Below are positions 52,068 to 59,427 of a stretch of DNA of 59,427 nucleotides, one piece after another. The stretch covers positions 1 through 59,427 of the forward strand of contig NZ_ARPM03000202.1 in NCBI RefSeq assembly GCF_000388175.3, in the 5' to 3' direction. A model generated the notes under the pieces. That model made no database searches and was not told the DNA's origin. It saw nothing but the letters and a program-made list of their open reading frames with translations. Position 1 is the stretch's first letter. Each line of letters opens with the position of its first letter. The position numbers and the translations under genes were made by a program. Source of the stretch: Holospora undulata HU1. GTDB lineage: Bacteria; Pseudomonadota; Alphaproteobacteria; Holosporales; Holosporaceae.

Positions 52068-53112
52068 TTTTCAACACTTGTTTTATCCGTCCTGCCGCCT
52101 TCCCATCCCATAGAGGAGGTATAGATCCTGTTTGGGGGTGTTTTATTTTCTCTAAAAGATTATCCACCGAAACGAGCTGATTCGATCCCATCGTGACAGT
52201 AATAGGGCGTTCAGTTGTGTTTCTCATAGTAAAACAAGGAATACCAAGGTATGTTGTTTCCTCTTGGATGCCTCCTGAATCTGAAATAACAGACGAAGAA
52301 TTGGAAACAAGACTCATAAAATCTACATACCCCAACGGTTCGCATAAGGTTATGTTTTGAGGTAAAGGGTGTATAACATCAAGATTTTTTCGTGTGCGTG
52401 GATGAACAGGAAAAATAATAGGCAGATCAATTTGCTCTACCGTATTGAGGATACTTTCTAATGTCTCTTTGACATCTACGTTTACAGGGCGATGAAGAGT
52501 TAAAATAATATACTCTTTTTTTTTCAGACCAAAAGTTTTATACGCATCAGATTTTTCAATTTTTTCTTTCATCATACAGTAGGTATCAATCATAATATTT
52601 CCAACTAAATAAATGTGTTCAGGATTGATGCCCTCTTTCTTTAAGTTCTCATCGGCGTCTTCTGAAGTTGTCCAGAAACAATCAGAGATTGAATCTGTCA
52701 CAACACGATTGATTTCCTCTGGCATTGTTCTATCAAAACTACGTAGACCTGCTTCTAAATGGGCAACAGGTAAATGAATTTTCTTAGCGGCAATGGAACA
52801 TGCCAATGTCGCATTTACATCGCCAACCACCACAACAAGATCAGGCCTGCTTTTTTCTAAACATAATTTTTCATAAGCTATCATCGTTTGAGCTGTTTGT
52901 TCGGCGTGCGTTCCACTTCCCCCCCCAAGATAATGATTAGCAGACGGCAATCCAAAATCATCAAAAAAAGATTGAGACATTTGATAATCATAATGCTGTC
53001 CCGTGTGGACAATTTCAGGCACACACCATGGTTCATTTTTAAGTGCATGATAAAGCGGTGCAATTTTCATAAAATTAGGGCGCGCTGCACATATGAGATG
53101 GATGGTTTTCAT
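52057..53112 (-). CDS. wecB: UDP-N-acetylglucosamine 2-epimerase (non-hydrolysing)
   Basis: 351 aa. Signature segments are RPNFMKIAPLYHALKN, VHTGQHYDYQMSQSFFDDFG, VVVGDVNATLACSIAAKK (Asp), HLEAGLRSFDRTMPEEINR (Glu), ILTLHRPVNVD (His) and VISDSGGIQEETTYLGIP. These cover the catalytic acids and UDP-binding loop. The enzyme interconverts UDP-GlcNAc and UDP-ManNAc, a precursor for ManNAc-type sugars in surface glycans. No UDP-ManNAc dehydrogenase (wecC) is seen in the window. It overlaps the next upstream gene by four bases. Confidence 0.93.
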   Translation of the reverse strand: MKTIHLICAARPNFMKIAPLYHALKNEPWCVPEIVHTGQHYDYQMSQSFFDDFGLPSANHYLGGGSGTHAEQTAQTMIAYEKLCLEKSRPDLVVVVGDVNATLACSIAAKKIHLPVAHLEAGLRSFDRTMPEEINRVVTDSISDCFWTTSEDADENLKKEGINPEHIYLVGNIMIDTYCMMKEKIEKSDAYKTFGLKKKEYIILTLHRPVNVDVKETLESILNTVEQIDLPIIFPVHPRTRKNLDVIHPLPQNITLCEPLGYVDFMSLVSNSSSVISDSGGIQEETTYLGIPCFTMRNTTERPITVTMGSNQLVSVDNLLEKIKHPQTGSIPPLWDGKAAGRIKQVLKSAL

Positions 53113-54269
53113 GAAATAATGTAATTTTTGTGAAGATTCATAAGTTTTAACTCGGTTACTTCAGGTGACCAATGATTTTTTGCATAAGCATGAGAGTGTT
53201 GTGCTAGCTGCTTACGTTTTTTATGGTGAAAAGAGAGTAATAAAATTGCTTTTTTGTAAGATTCAGGAGTATCTTCCACGAGATAAAATCCAGCAGCACA
53301 AAGTTCCTCAGCTGGATTGTTATTTCTATCATTTACAATAACAGGAAGACCCACCAGGGCTGCTTCTATACACGTTTTACTAATTTCATAATTTATAGAA
53401 TGATACACGTAAATATCAGATTGCTGCATAATTTCTAGAATTTTAGAATTCTCTAAACTTCGTATAAAAGTAACTCGGTGCTGACATCCCAATTGATCTA
53501 CTAATTGTTTCAAAGAATCATGCAAATCACCATCTCCAATCAGCGTAAGCTGAACACCTTCTAAGGAGGAAATAGCATTAATAATCGATGTAGGGTCTTT
53601 TTGAAGATAAGTTTGTCTTCCCACACAAAGAAGCTTCAAAGCCCCCTGAATATCATAATATTGCTTTTCTATTGCATTCATTCCAACAACATTGTGAATG
53701 ATAGAGTAATTTTTGACATTATTTTTTTTTAAGTAAGGTTCGATGGGGGTATAAACTGCAATAACGTGATCTAACTTTTTTAAGCAATACCTCTCTAGCT
53801 TGCCTTGAAACAAGCCTATAACTCTATCTTTCCACGTTTTTGCAAGTCGTCCACGTAAATAGTCAACATCAGGATTTCCATGCAAACTGGTGATGCACGC
53901 AACACCTAGAGTTTTCTTCATCATAATCCCCAAAAATGTATTGAGATGAAGACCATAGCAACGTATTAAATGGGGGGTTATTTTTTTTGCTAGCTCTATG
54001 GCACCATCAGACCACGTCTTCATTAAAAATGGATGCCATCCCAAAGTTCTTTTAAAAAAACCATCCGGCTCAGGGTAATTATAGAAAAAAAGCTTCGCAT
54101 CCCCAACCATAGGCTGTACTAACCGTGGATCTGGCCGATCATCATTCGTCATCATGATATGCACTTCATCAAAAAGATTTCCTGGATTATAATATCGCGG
54201 AATAACTTCACCTTTTTTAACCCAAGCAGAAATATAATCCGAAGATATAATAAGAAGTCTTTTATTCAT
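53109..54269 (-). CDS. Glycosyltransferase family 4
   Basis: 386 aa. N-terminal domain: KRLLIISSDYISAWVKKGEV, then GVACITSLHGNPDVDYLRGR. C-terminal domain: LLCVGRQTYLQKDPTSIINA, VQLTLIGDGDLHDSLKQLVD, ILEIMQQSDIYVYHSINYEI and SKTCIEAALVGLPVIVNDR, with the E(x7)E-like region at the end. The GT-B retaining family is clear; donor and acceptor are not. The start overlaps the upstream methyltransferase stop (ATGA). Confidence 0.87.
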   Translation of the reverse strand: MNKRLLIISSDYISAWVKKGEVIPRYYNPGNLFDEVHIMMTNDDRPDPRLVQPMVGDAKLFFYNYPEPDGFFKRTLGWHPFLMKTWSDGAIELAKKITPHLIRCYGLHLNTFLGIMMKKTLGVACITSLHGNPDVDYLRGRLAKTWKDRVIGLFQGKLERYCLKKLDHVIAVYTPIEPYLKKNNVKNYSIIHNVVGMNAIEKQYYDIQGALKLLCVGRQTYLQKDPTSIINAISSLEGVQLTLIGDGDLHDSLKQLVDQLGCQHRVTFIRSLENSKILEIMQQSDIYVYHSINYEISKTCIEAALVGLPVIVNDRNNNPAEELCAAGFYLVEDTPESYKKAILLLSFHHKKRKQLAQHSHAYAKNHWSPEVTELKLMNLHKNYIIS

Positions 54270-55087
54270 TTTTTAGCCATTATATCAATAGAATGAGTAA
54301 AAGGATGAGTTTTCAAAAAGAAAATCATTTTATTTAACAAGCCAATTAAACGATATTTTTTACAGAATTCAACTACTCTATTGATATGAGATGAGTGAAA
54401 GCTAAAGCCATGTCTGATTTTTTCATTGATGTCTATAGACACATGTAAATTCTGAGACACTAAATAATGTTTTACACCCAACATAGTAACGTAAAAAATG
54501 CAATTATCTAAAAAAGTGGTTTTTCTTCCAAGAAAGCTTAAGTATAAACGTGCTAAAGGCTTTGGAAATAGAGGAACCCAAGGTACATGATAATGGGCTT
54601 CTTTTCTAAATGCACAGTAGTTGGGCGCGATGATAAACATCCTTCCTTTAGTTTTTAAAACACGCTTAGCCTCAAGTATGGCTTTCTTATAATCCGGAAT
54701 ATGTTCAAGTACATTCCAGAACGAGACTATATCGAAGCTTTCATCAGGGTAAGGCAAGCAGAGAGCTGATCCTAGGTTAAATCTTTCCGGATCCACTAAT
54801 CTTTCTTCGGCACGCTCCTTCGATATTTCGTGCTCAAATACTTCAATCTCAACTCCATAAGCATCATAACCATGATGCACAGCTTCAAGGACAAAACTTC
54901 CATATCCCGACCCAATATCAAGTATCTTGGCACCTTTATCGACCAAAAGGGATATCTTTTGAACTAAATAACTGCTTTGTACATTTCCAATATAATCATT
55001 GATATGAGTGTCAATTTGTTGAGGTAAAAATATACCTTGGTATTGAGATTGAAGATGCTTTCTTATCTTATTTTCTAAAGTGCTCAA
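54266..55087 (-). CDS. Class I SAM-dependent methyltransferase
   Basis: 273 aa. Motif I: AKILDIGSGYGSFVLEAVHH. Motif II region: ALCLPYPDESFDIVSFWNVL. Post-motif: EAKRVLKTKGRMFIIAPNYC. The segment HYHVPWVPLFPKPLARLYLS is typical of methyltransferases in O-antigen clusters. The acceptor is unknown. It lies three bases after the next methyltransferase gene, so three methyltransferases follow one another here. Confidence 0.87.
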   Translation of the reverse strand: MSTLENKIRKHLQSQYQGIFLPQQIDTHINDYIGNVQSSYLVQKISLLVDKGAKILDIGSGYGSFVLEAVHHGYDAYGVEIEVFEHEISKERAEERLVDPERFNLGSALCLPYPDESFDIVSFWNVLEHIPDYKKAILEAKRVLKTKGRMFIIAPNYCAFRKEAHYHVPWVPLFPKPLARLYLSFLGRKTTFLDNCIFYVTMLGVKHYLVSQNLHVSIDINEKIRHGFSFHSSHINRVVEFCKKYRLIGLLNKMIFFLKTHPFTHSIDIMAKK

Positions 55088-55090
55088 TGC

Positions 55091-55954
55091 TTATTTTCCT
55101 ATTACAAAATATAAACTTGAAGCTTGTCTGGGCAAGAAAATCCGTCCAAAAAACTCAAAAAGGTCATCCATAATTTTATATCCTCTGACCATAGAATCCA
55201 GTGTCCAATGAGGAAGTCCCCATCCTATAGGTTTTATTTCTTGGATGGTAAATCCCGCTTTTTTTATTTTTTTAGACAAACTCTTGACCGTATAAAAATG
55301 CACATGATCAGTTATTCGAAGAGATTCTGGCTGGAATTTATAGGCCATCTGCCACCAAAAAGCACCTTCGTTGGGGACGCCAAGGATGCAGACACCATCT
55401 TTCTTCAAAATGCGAAAAACTTCACGTAAAGCTTGCTCATCATCTGGAATATGTTCTAACACATGATTAAAAAAGATTGCATCAAATGACTCATCTTTTG
55501 CTCCGTAATCAGTCACATCCGCAAGAACAACCTCCTGTGCTATACTTCGTTGGCGCGCTCTTAGCAAGCGTGTAATATTATAGTCTGATCCGTAAAGATT
55601 CTTTGCATATGGCTTAAGCCAAAAAAAGTTTGCTCCATCACCACATCCTAAATCCAAAAGGGAGTGAATAGGTTTTTTCGTGGCGTAATAGGCAAGGACA
55701 AATTCCACATATTTTTTTCGCTTTAACAGATGGTGGCGATAAGGACCCGCCCAAATATCTTCTTGAGGGGCTTCATACCATTCTTTTTTTCCTTCTATTT
55801 TAGCATGGTTAATATAAGATTGAATCTGTTCATAGTTACGAACAAGAAGGGGGATCCCTTCAAATTCGCGTAAATCTTGTTCATACTTTTCATAAAAAAA
55901 AGGAGAAGAAGAGTCAAGATAACTGTTTAAATTTTTTGACATACAAGGTACCAT
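55091..55954 (-). CDS. Class I SAM-dependent methyltransferase
   Basis: 287 aa. Motif I is HSLLDLGCGDGANFFWLKPY; later SYDAIFF-like sequence reads ESFDAIFFNHVLEHIPDDEQ, and EVFRILKKDGVCILGVPNEG follows. A Met at residue 5 (MSKNLNSYLDSSSPFF, start 55942) is an equally good start. The closing segment PIGWGLPHWTLDSMVRGYKI is often seen after the fold in glycan methyltransferases. It overlaps the next upstream gene by 28 bases from the long start or 16 from the short start. Confidence 0.86.
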   Translation of the reverse strand: MVPCMSKNLNSYLDSSSPFFYEKYEQDLREFEGIPLLVRNYEQIQSYINHAKIEGKKEWYEAPQEDIWAGPYRHHLLKRKKYVEFVLAYYATKKPIHSLLDLGCGDGANFFWLKPYAKNLYGSDYNITRLLRARQRSIAQEVVLADVTDYGAKDESFDAIFFNHVLEHIPDDEQALREVFRILKKDGVCILGVPNEGAFWWQMAYKFQPESLRITDHVHFYTVKSLSKKIKKAGFTIQEIKPIGWGLPHWTLDSMVRGYKIMDDLFEFFGRIFLPRQASSLYFVIGK

Positions 55955-56703
55955 CTGTTTGCAAAGTTTTTTAAAAAAGGCAAATTTGACAAAATATAAT
56001 CCAAGTTAAAGGATTTAAAATGAAAGAGATTACCTATCCATGAAAACTTAGATCTAAATCGCGGAATAAGTGGCAGATATTTCCACTGATCAAGGACTCC
56101 TAAAGCATGTATTTCAAGAATTTTTAGCCGATTTAAGCTGCAAAAATTTTTTATCTCAGAATAAGAAAAAGTATTAAAACTGTAATGCCCGTTACTGATG
56201 TAGTAATTTTTCCAAAAATTCTTGGATAAATTGTACTTTCCTGTAATATCTAATAATAAATATCCATTTTTTTTCACAACACGCGCACATTCCTTAAGAG
56301 TTTTGAAAAAATCTTCAACTAGAACAAGGCAAGAATAAGAAAATAAACAATCAAAAAACTCTTCTTCAAAAGGGATTTCTTCCAAATCTCCAAAGATAAA
56401 ATTAAGGTTATTTTTTTTTTCTTCTTGAGCTTTTTCTTGAGCAATCTTTAAAAATTGCTCATTGATATCTATACCGTACACTTCTTTGCACAAATTGCTT
56501 ATAGCAAAACTAAATAATCCATTGGCGCACCCCGCATCTAAAACTTTAGAGGTGTTTTGTACATATTTTAAAAGAAGATTAAGTTTAAGCCGTGCAGAAT
56601 AGTGTCTTGATACGTCAAATCCATAGGAATGAATTGAAGATTGATAGATTAAATTGCAGGTATAAACTTTGGATGAAGAAGTTTTGAGTATCGTATTTTT
56701 CAT
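55927..56703 (-). CDS. Class I SAM-dependent methyltransferase
   Basis: 258 aa. Motif I: SKVLDAGCANGLFSFAISNL. Motif II: LEEIPFEEEFFDCLFSYSCL. Post-motif: ECARVVKKNGYLLLDITGKY. The first 35 residues form an N-terminal extension, and the last 60 are basic with aromatic residues. Four methyltransferases in one cluster suggest a heavily methylated glycan. It overlaps the FemAB-like gene by four bases. Confidence 0.85.
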   Translation of the reverse strand: MKNTILKTSSSKVYTCNLIYQSSIHSYGFDVSRHYSARLKLNLLLKYVQNTSKVLDAGCANGLFSFAISNLCKEVYGIDINEQFLKIAQEKAQEEKKNNLNFIFGDLEEIPFEEEFFDCLFSYSCLVLVEDFFKTLKECARVVKKNGYLLLDITGKYNLSKNFWKNYYISNGHYSFNTFSYSEIKNFCSLNRLKILEIHALGVLDQWKYLPLIPRFRSKFSWIGNLFHFKSFNLDYILSNLPFLKNFANRWYLVCQKI

Positions 56704-57665
56704 TTTTTCTCCACTATCGATTTAAAACACGGGCGTAAAACTCCACCAAACCCTTGTTTAAAATTAACAATTCCTTGAATTTTGGGGGATGAATGCTTAA
56801 AAAATACTTCACCCATATCTAGGTAGGCGATACCCCGGCTATGAAGTTCTTGAATCATTTTCCAATGCAAAAAATGATTAGCTCCTAGTTTATAGGCAGA
56901 CTCATAAGATACTCCTGTCCAATACACAGCCTTATCCTTATAAATTCCGTAATTTACAGCTGAAACAGGATATCCCTCGTGGTATGCCATCTCTACAAAT
57001 GCCTGATTATTGGGGATAGCACTATTAAAGATATATTCAAAATATTGCTTATTGTGAGGAAGAATAGATGACTTTTTACACACGTGTTTATGCATTTCGT
57101 AGTAAACATCCAAATCCTTCGAACTAGCTCTTTTAAAAGTTACTCCGCACCGTTGCGCTTTTTTAATATCAGATTTATGCCCTTTTCTTATGTTAGACCA
57201 AATAACATTCGTTCCTAATGAAAGATCTAAAATACTAATGCGTGCTGTATGACTTGAAATTCCTTGTAAAAACAAAGGATCCTCAGTATAGCAAAGCGAA
57301 GATGTTGCGAAATTGATACAAGCCACTTTCTGTTTTTCTTTACTCAAGCGCCGTCTATATTCTTTTAAAAGTATACTTGTGTAAACAGGATCATCTCTTT
57401 GGCAAAGCCACCCTCCTATATTATCTAAATAAGATCTCTGAAAAAAACGATACTTTTTAAAACTAATTTTGTAAAGAGGAAAAATTCCAACGATCTTCTC
57501 ATCCTCATCAATAACAGCAAAGCTTTCATGAGAATGACTCGACCATTTATTTTTTCCCATGATGAAATCATAAGTGTGCCATAAAAAAGATGATGGATGA
57601 GCATACGCAAAAGAATCCCAGTCTTGTTTTGAAACTTCTTGAATATTTACAATAGAAAAGTTCAT
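56700..57665 (-). CDS. FemAB/GNAT-like acyltransferase (GNAT_acetyltransf_6 type)
   Basis: About 321 aa from ATG 57665; an upstream TTG at 57674 is less likely. It has two GNAT-like halves: SFAVIDEDEKIVGIFPLYKI, YLDNIGGWLC in the first, and AFVEMAYHEGYPVSAVNYGI, YWTGVSYESAYKLGANHFLH with RGIAYLDMGEVF in the second. This is the FemAB/BioF2-like pattern. Homologues in exopolysaccharide clusters transfer an acyl or aminoacyl group to a glycan. Substrate unknown. Confidence 0.82.
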   Translation of the reverse strand: MNFSIVNIQEVSKQDWDSFAYAHPSSFLWHTYDFIMGKNKWSSHSHESFAVIDEDEKIVGIFPLYKISFKKYRFFQRSYLDNIGGWLCQRDDPVYTSILLKEYRRRLSKEKQKVACINFATSSLCYTEDPLFLQGISSHTARISILDLSLGTNVIWSNIRKGHKSDIKKAQRCGVTFKRASSKDLDVYYEMHKHVCKKSSILPHNKQYFEYIFNSAIPNNQAFVEMAYHEGYPVSAVNYGIYKDKAVYWTGVSYESAYKLGANHFLHWKMIQELHSRGIAYLDMGEVFFKHSSPKIQGIVNFKQGFGGVLRPCFKSIVEKK

Positions 57666-57670
57666 TACTA

Positions 57671-59427
57671 TCAACGTACCTCATTGAACACATTGTCCAT
57701 TTTTTCATACTCCGTAATATCTTTAACCCTTCCCTTATCCATGACTACGATGCGACTACAGTTTTTCAGAGTTGTCAAGCGATGAGCAATCATGATAACG
57801 GTTCGATCTTTGCTGACAGTATTGATGGTTTCCATCAATCGAGCCTCTGTTTCATTATCCAGCGCCGAAGTGGCTTCATCAAAGATAAGCACCTCTGGAC
57901 TATGGTAAAGTGCTCGAGCAATAGAAATACGTTGGCGTTCTCCTCCAGAAAGGCGAATACCATGCTCTCCAACAAAAGTCTTTTCTCTTTCTGGTAAACT
58001 ATCAATAAAATCACGAAGCTGAGCCGTATCAATTACTGCATCTAATCTTAATTTATCTGTTACCGTTTCACCAAAAGCAATATTTTTTTCAATGGTGTCG
58101 TCAGTTAAATAAATACTCTGCGGCACGTAGCCGATCTTTCCATGCCATTGATAGGAATTTACTGGATACTTTTCATCTACCAAAATGAACCCTTTGCAGG
58201 GGGGTAAAAGACCAAGAATAAGATTGACAAGAGTTGATTTTCCAGAGCCTGTCTCTCCAACAATTCCAATAAATTCACCTTTTTTAATCTTTAAGAAGAT
58301 ACCACTCAATGCATCTTTTCCTACATTGATATACCTAAATGAAAGATCTTTTATCTCAAGATCTCGATCAAATGAAAACTCAGGCACGTCAACATAGTTT
58401 TTTTTAGCAGCCATCATGATATATTCCCGATGAACACGTTCAATGGAAGGAATCGTGGACTTAAAAATGTTAAGCTGATTGATGATTCGATTGAGTCCAG
58501 GCATCAAGCGAAACCCAGAATACAAATACCCCCCAAGCATTCCAAGCATGTGCACAGGGCTTTCTTGATCTAAACATAGAATTCCGATAGTTACAACAAT
58601 CCCCCCCATAAACAAAATCTCAATAACTATACGTGGCAAAACATTCAGCGATGATTGAAGGGCTTGAATCTTTCCTTTTTTAAGGGAATGCACTTGATAG
58701 GCGTTAATAAAGAATTCTCCTTTTCCTAAAAGCACAATTTCTTTGAAGGCGTGAAAAAATTGAATAAGATTTTGATTTCCATACAGAGCTGTTTCTTGAA
58801 GCTTTTGTCCAAATTGATAAAACCAAGGCAACACAAATTTAGTAATCACCACAGCAATCCCCCCTCCAATCCCTAATATCGTGAACGCTAAAGAAGGATT
58901 CATGTAAATGATTACACCGATAAGAGCAAAGAAAACCACTCCTTCCGATAAAATAATGGCAATAGCAACCATTCCACTTGAAAATACCATTTCAGTATCA
59001 CGGCCCACTACTTGCGTTCCTAGAGAAGAATTTCTCGTTAAATAAAATTCGTAATCCGCCCCTGCATAACGATGAAGAAGTTTGCCTTTGAAGTGATAAC
59101 TCATCTTTTGAATAAAAAAATTTTGAAAGAAAATCTCAGATGCAGCAACGATATTTTTTATCAAGTACACTACGCCCACTATCATAGCAGTGTAAAAAAC
59201 AACACGCCCGGGGGATAGATCAGAGGGAAAATCAATTTTACCCAAATATTTTAGTCCCGTTTCTGGCGCATTTAAAACTTGAGCAAACACAACGATAACC
59301 GAAGCAGTCACAACTTCCAAAAGCGAAGTTGTTAATGCAAATGCCACAATGCCAAGCCACTTGAGCTTTTCCTCACGTGTTAAAAGTGCACGCAGCTTTT
59401 TAATTGCCGATAATATAGATGGAGTTG
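57671..59427 (-). CDS. ABC transporter, membrane plus ATPase (MsbA/PglK-like flippase), start outside window
   Basis: At least 585 aa; the frame stays open to the window edge (SILSAIKKLRALLTREEKLK upstream of the in-frame GTG at 59347), so the true start lies beyond 59427. Six membrane helices precede the ATPase, with Walker A GIVGETGSGKSTLVN, signature GIRLSGGERQRISIAR, Walker B VLIFDEATSALDNE and switch MIAHRLTTL. It looks like lipid-linked oligosaccharide flippases such as PglK or MsbA-like exporters, fitting the glycan cluster. The only other exporter gene needed in a Wzx/Wzy system, a polymerase, is not seen in this window. Confidence 0.9.
   Translation of the reverse strand, partial: TPSILSAIKKLRALLTREEKLKWLGIVAFALTTSLLEVVTASVIVVFAQVLNAPETGLKYLGKIDFPSDLSPGRVVFYTAMIVGVVYLIKNIVAASEIFFQNFFIQKMSYHFKGKLLHRYAGADYEFYLTRNSSLGTQVVGRDTEMVFSSGMVAIAIILSEGVVFFALIGVIIYMNPSLAFTILGIGGGIAVVITKFVLPWFYQFGQKLQETALYGNQNLIQFFHAFKEIVLLGKGEFFINAYQVHSLKKGKIQALQSSLNVLPRIVIEILFMGGIVVTIGILCLDQESPVHMLGMLGGYLYSGFRLMPGLNRIINQLNIFKSTIPSIERVHREYIMMAAKKNYVDVPEFSFDRDLEIKDLSFRYINVGKDALSGIFLKIKKGEFIGIVGETGSGKSTLVNLILGLLPPCKGFILVDEKYPVNSYQWHGKIGYVPQSIYLTDDTIEKNIAFGETVTDKLRLDAVIDTAQLRDFIDSLPEREKTFVGEHGIRLSGGERQRISIARALYHSPEVLIFDEATSALDNETEARLMETINTVSKDRTVIMIAHRLTTLKNCSRIVVMDKGRVKDITEYEKMDNVFNEVR

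Overview
The window looks like a chromosome segment of a host-associated, gene-decaying alphaproteobacterium, with Holosporales / Paracaedibacter-like intracellular bacteria as the best guess. The reasons are AT-rich sequence, decayed IS630 and IS30 remnants, an interspersed repeat of the type common in Rickettsiales/Holosporales, a DUF2608 exported protein, and a DUF2924 + serine recombinase integration module. The taxonomic call is inference; no rRNA or other marker gene is present.

Layout. (1) 1-1730: two decayed IS630 transposase pieces in inverted orientation, a promoter and tRNA-Ser(GCT), and a repeat-bearing intergenic stretch. (2) 1731-7624: accessory metabolic genes. DUF2608, NUDIX, an alpha/beta hydrolase and a Bcr/CflA-type MFS transporter are intact. 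A DUF1653-GNAT fusion, a second GNAT joined to a hydrolase remnant, and an APH-like phosphotransferase are broken. (3) 7807-43418: a roughly 35.6 kb decayed prophage. (4) 43415-59427: a leftward surface-glycan cluster with glycosyltransferases, four methyltransferases, AsnB, a deacetylase-like protein, an MBOAT acyltransferase with an SGNH partner, WecB, a FemAB/GNAT-like protein and an ABC exporter. It is intact except for the glycosyltransferase touching the prophage.

Prophage logic. The leftward integration module has a serine recombinase (frameshifted), a broken partner gene, DUF2924 and a small protein. A rightward LexA-type repressor sits behind a promoter with a perfect palindrome in its spacer, followed by two tightly overlapping genes (about 418 and 377 aa) that I cannot assign to any family. 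A leftward replication operon is headed by a sigma-like protein and includes a RecA-like ATPase, a free-standing Hint/LAGLIDADG gene (frameshifted twice), a Cas4-like nuclease and a TOPRIM/RepA-like primase-helicase. The control region at 20.6-21.3 kb carries six TCTAGA-centred repeats and an AT-rich palindrome. The rightward late region combines a lambda-like head module with a P2-like contractile tail and a DUF4815 spike, then a holin and overlapping spanins. Tape measure, gpU/X/D-like genes and an endolysin are absent; an IS30 remnant fused to the tail tube marks the probable deletion.

Decay is uneven. At least ten structural phage genes carry frameshifts, duplications or a nonsense codon, while the replication block and the 15 kb glycan cluster are almost clean. 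This argues against uniform sequencing error. The most striking event is inside the terminase gene: a 319-bp segment appears twice in tandem, but the copies differ at about one base in eight, nearly always silently. That suggests two related phages were joined, or were mis-joined in assembly. The best candidates for something undescribed are the overlapping gene pair at 10990-13339 and the splicing-dead Hint/LAGLIDADG gene.
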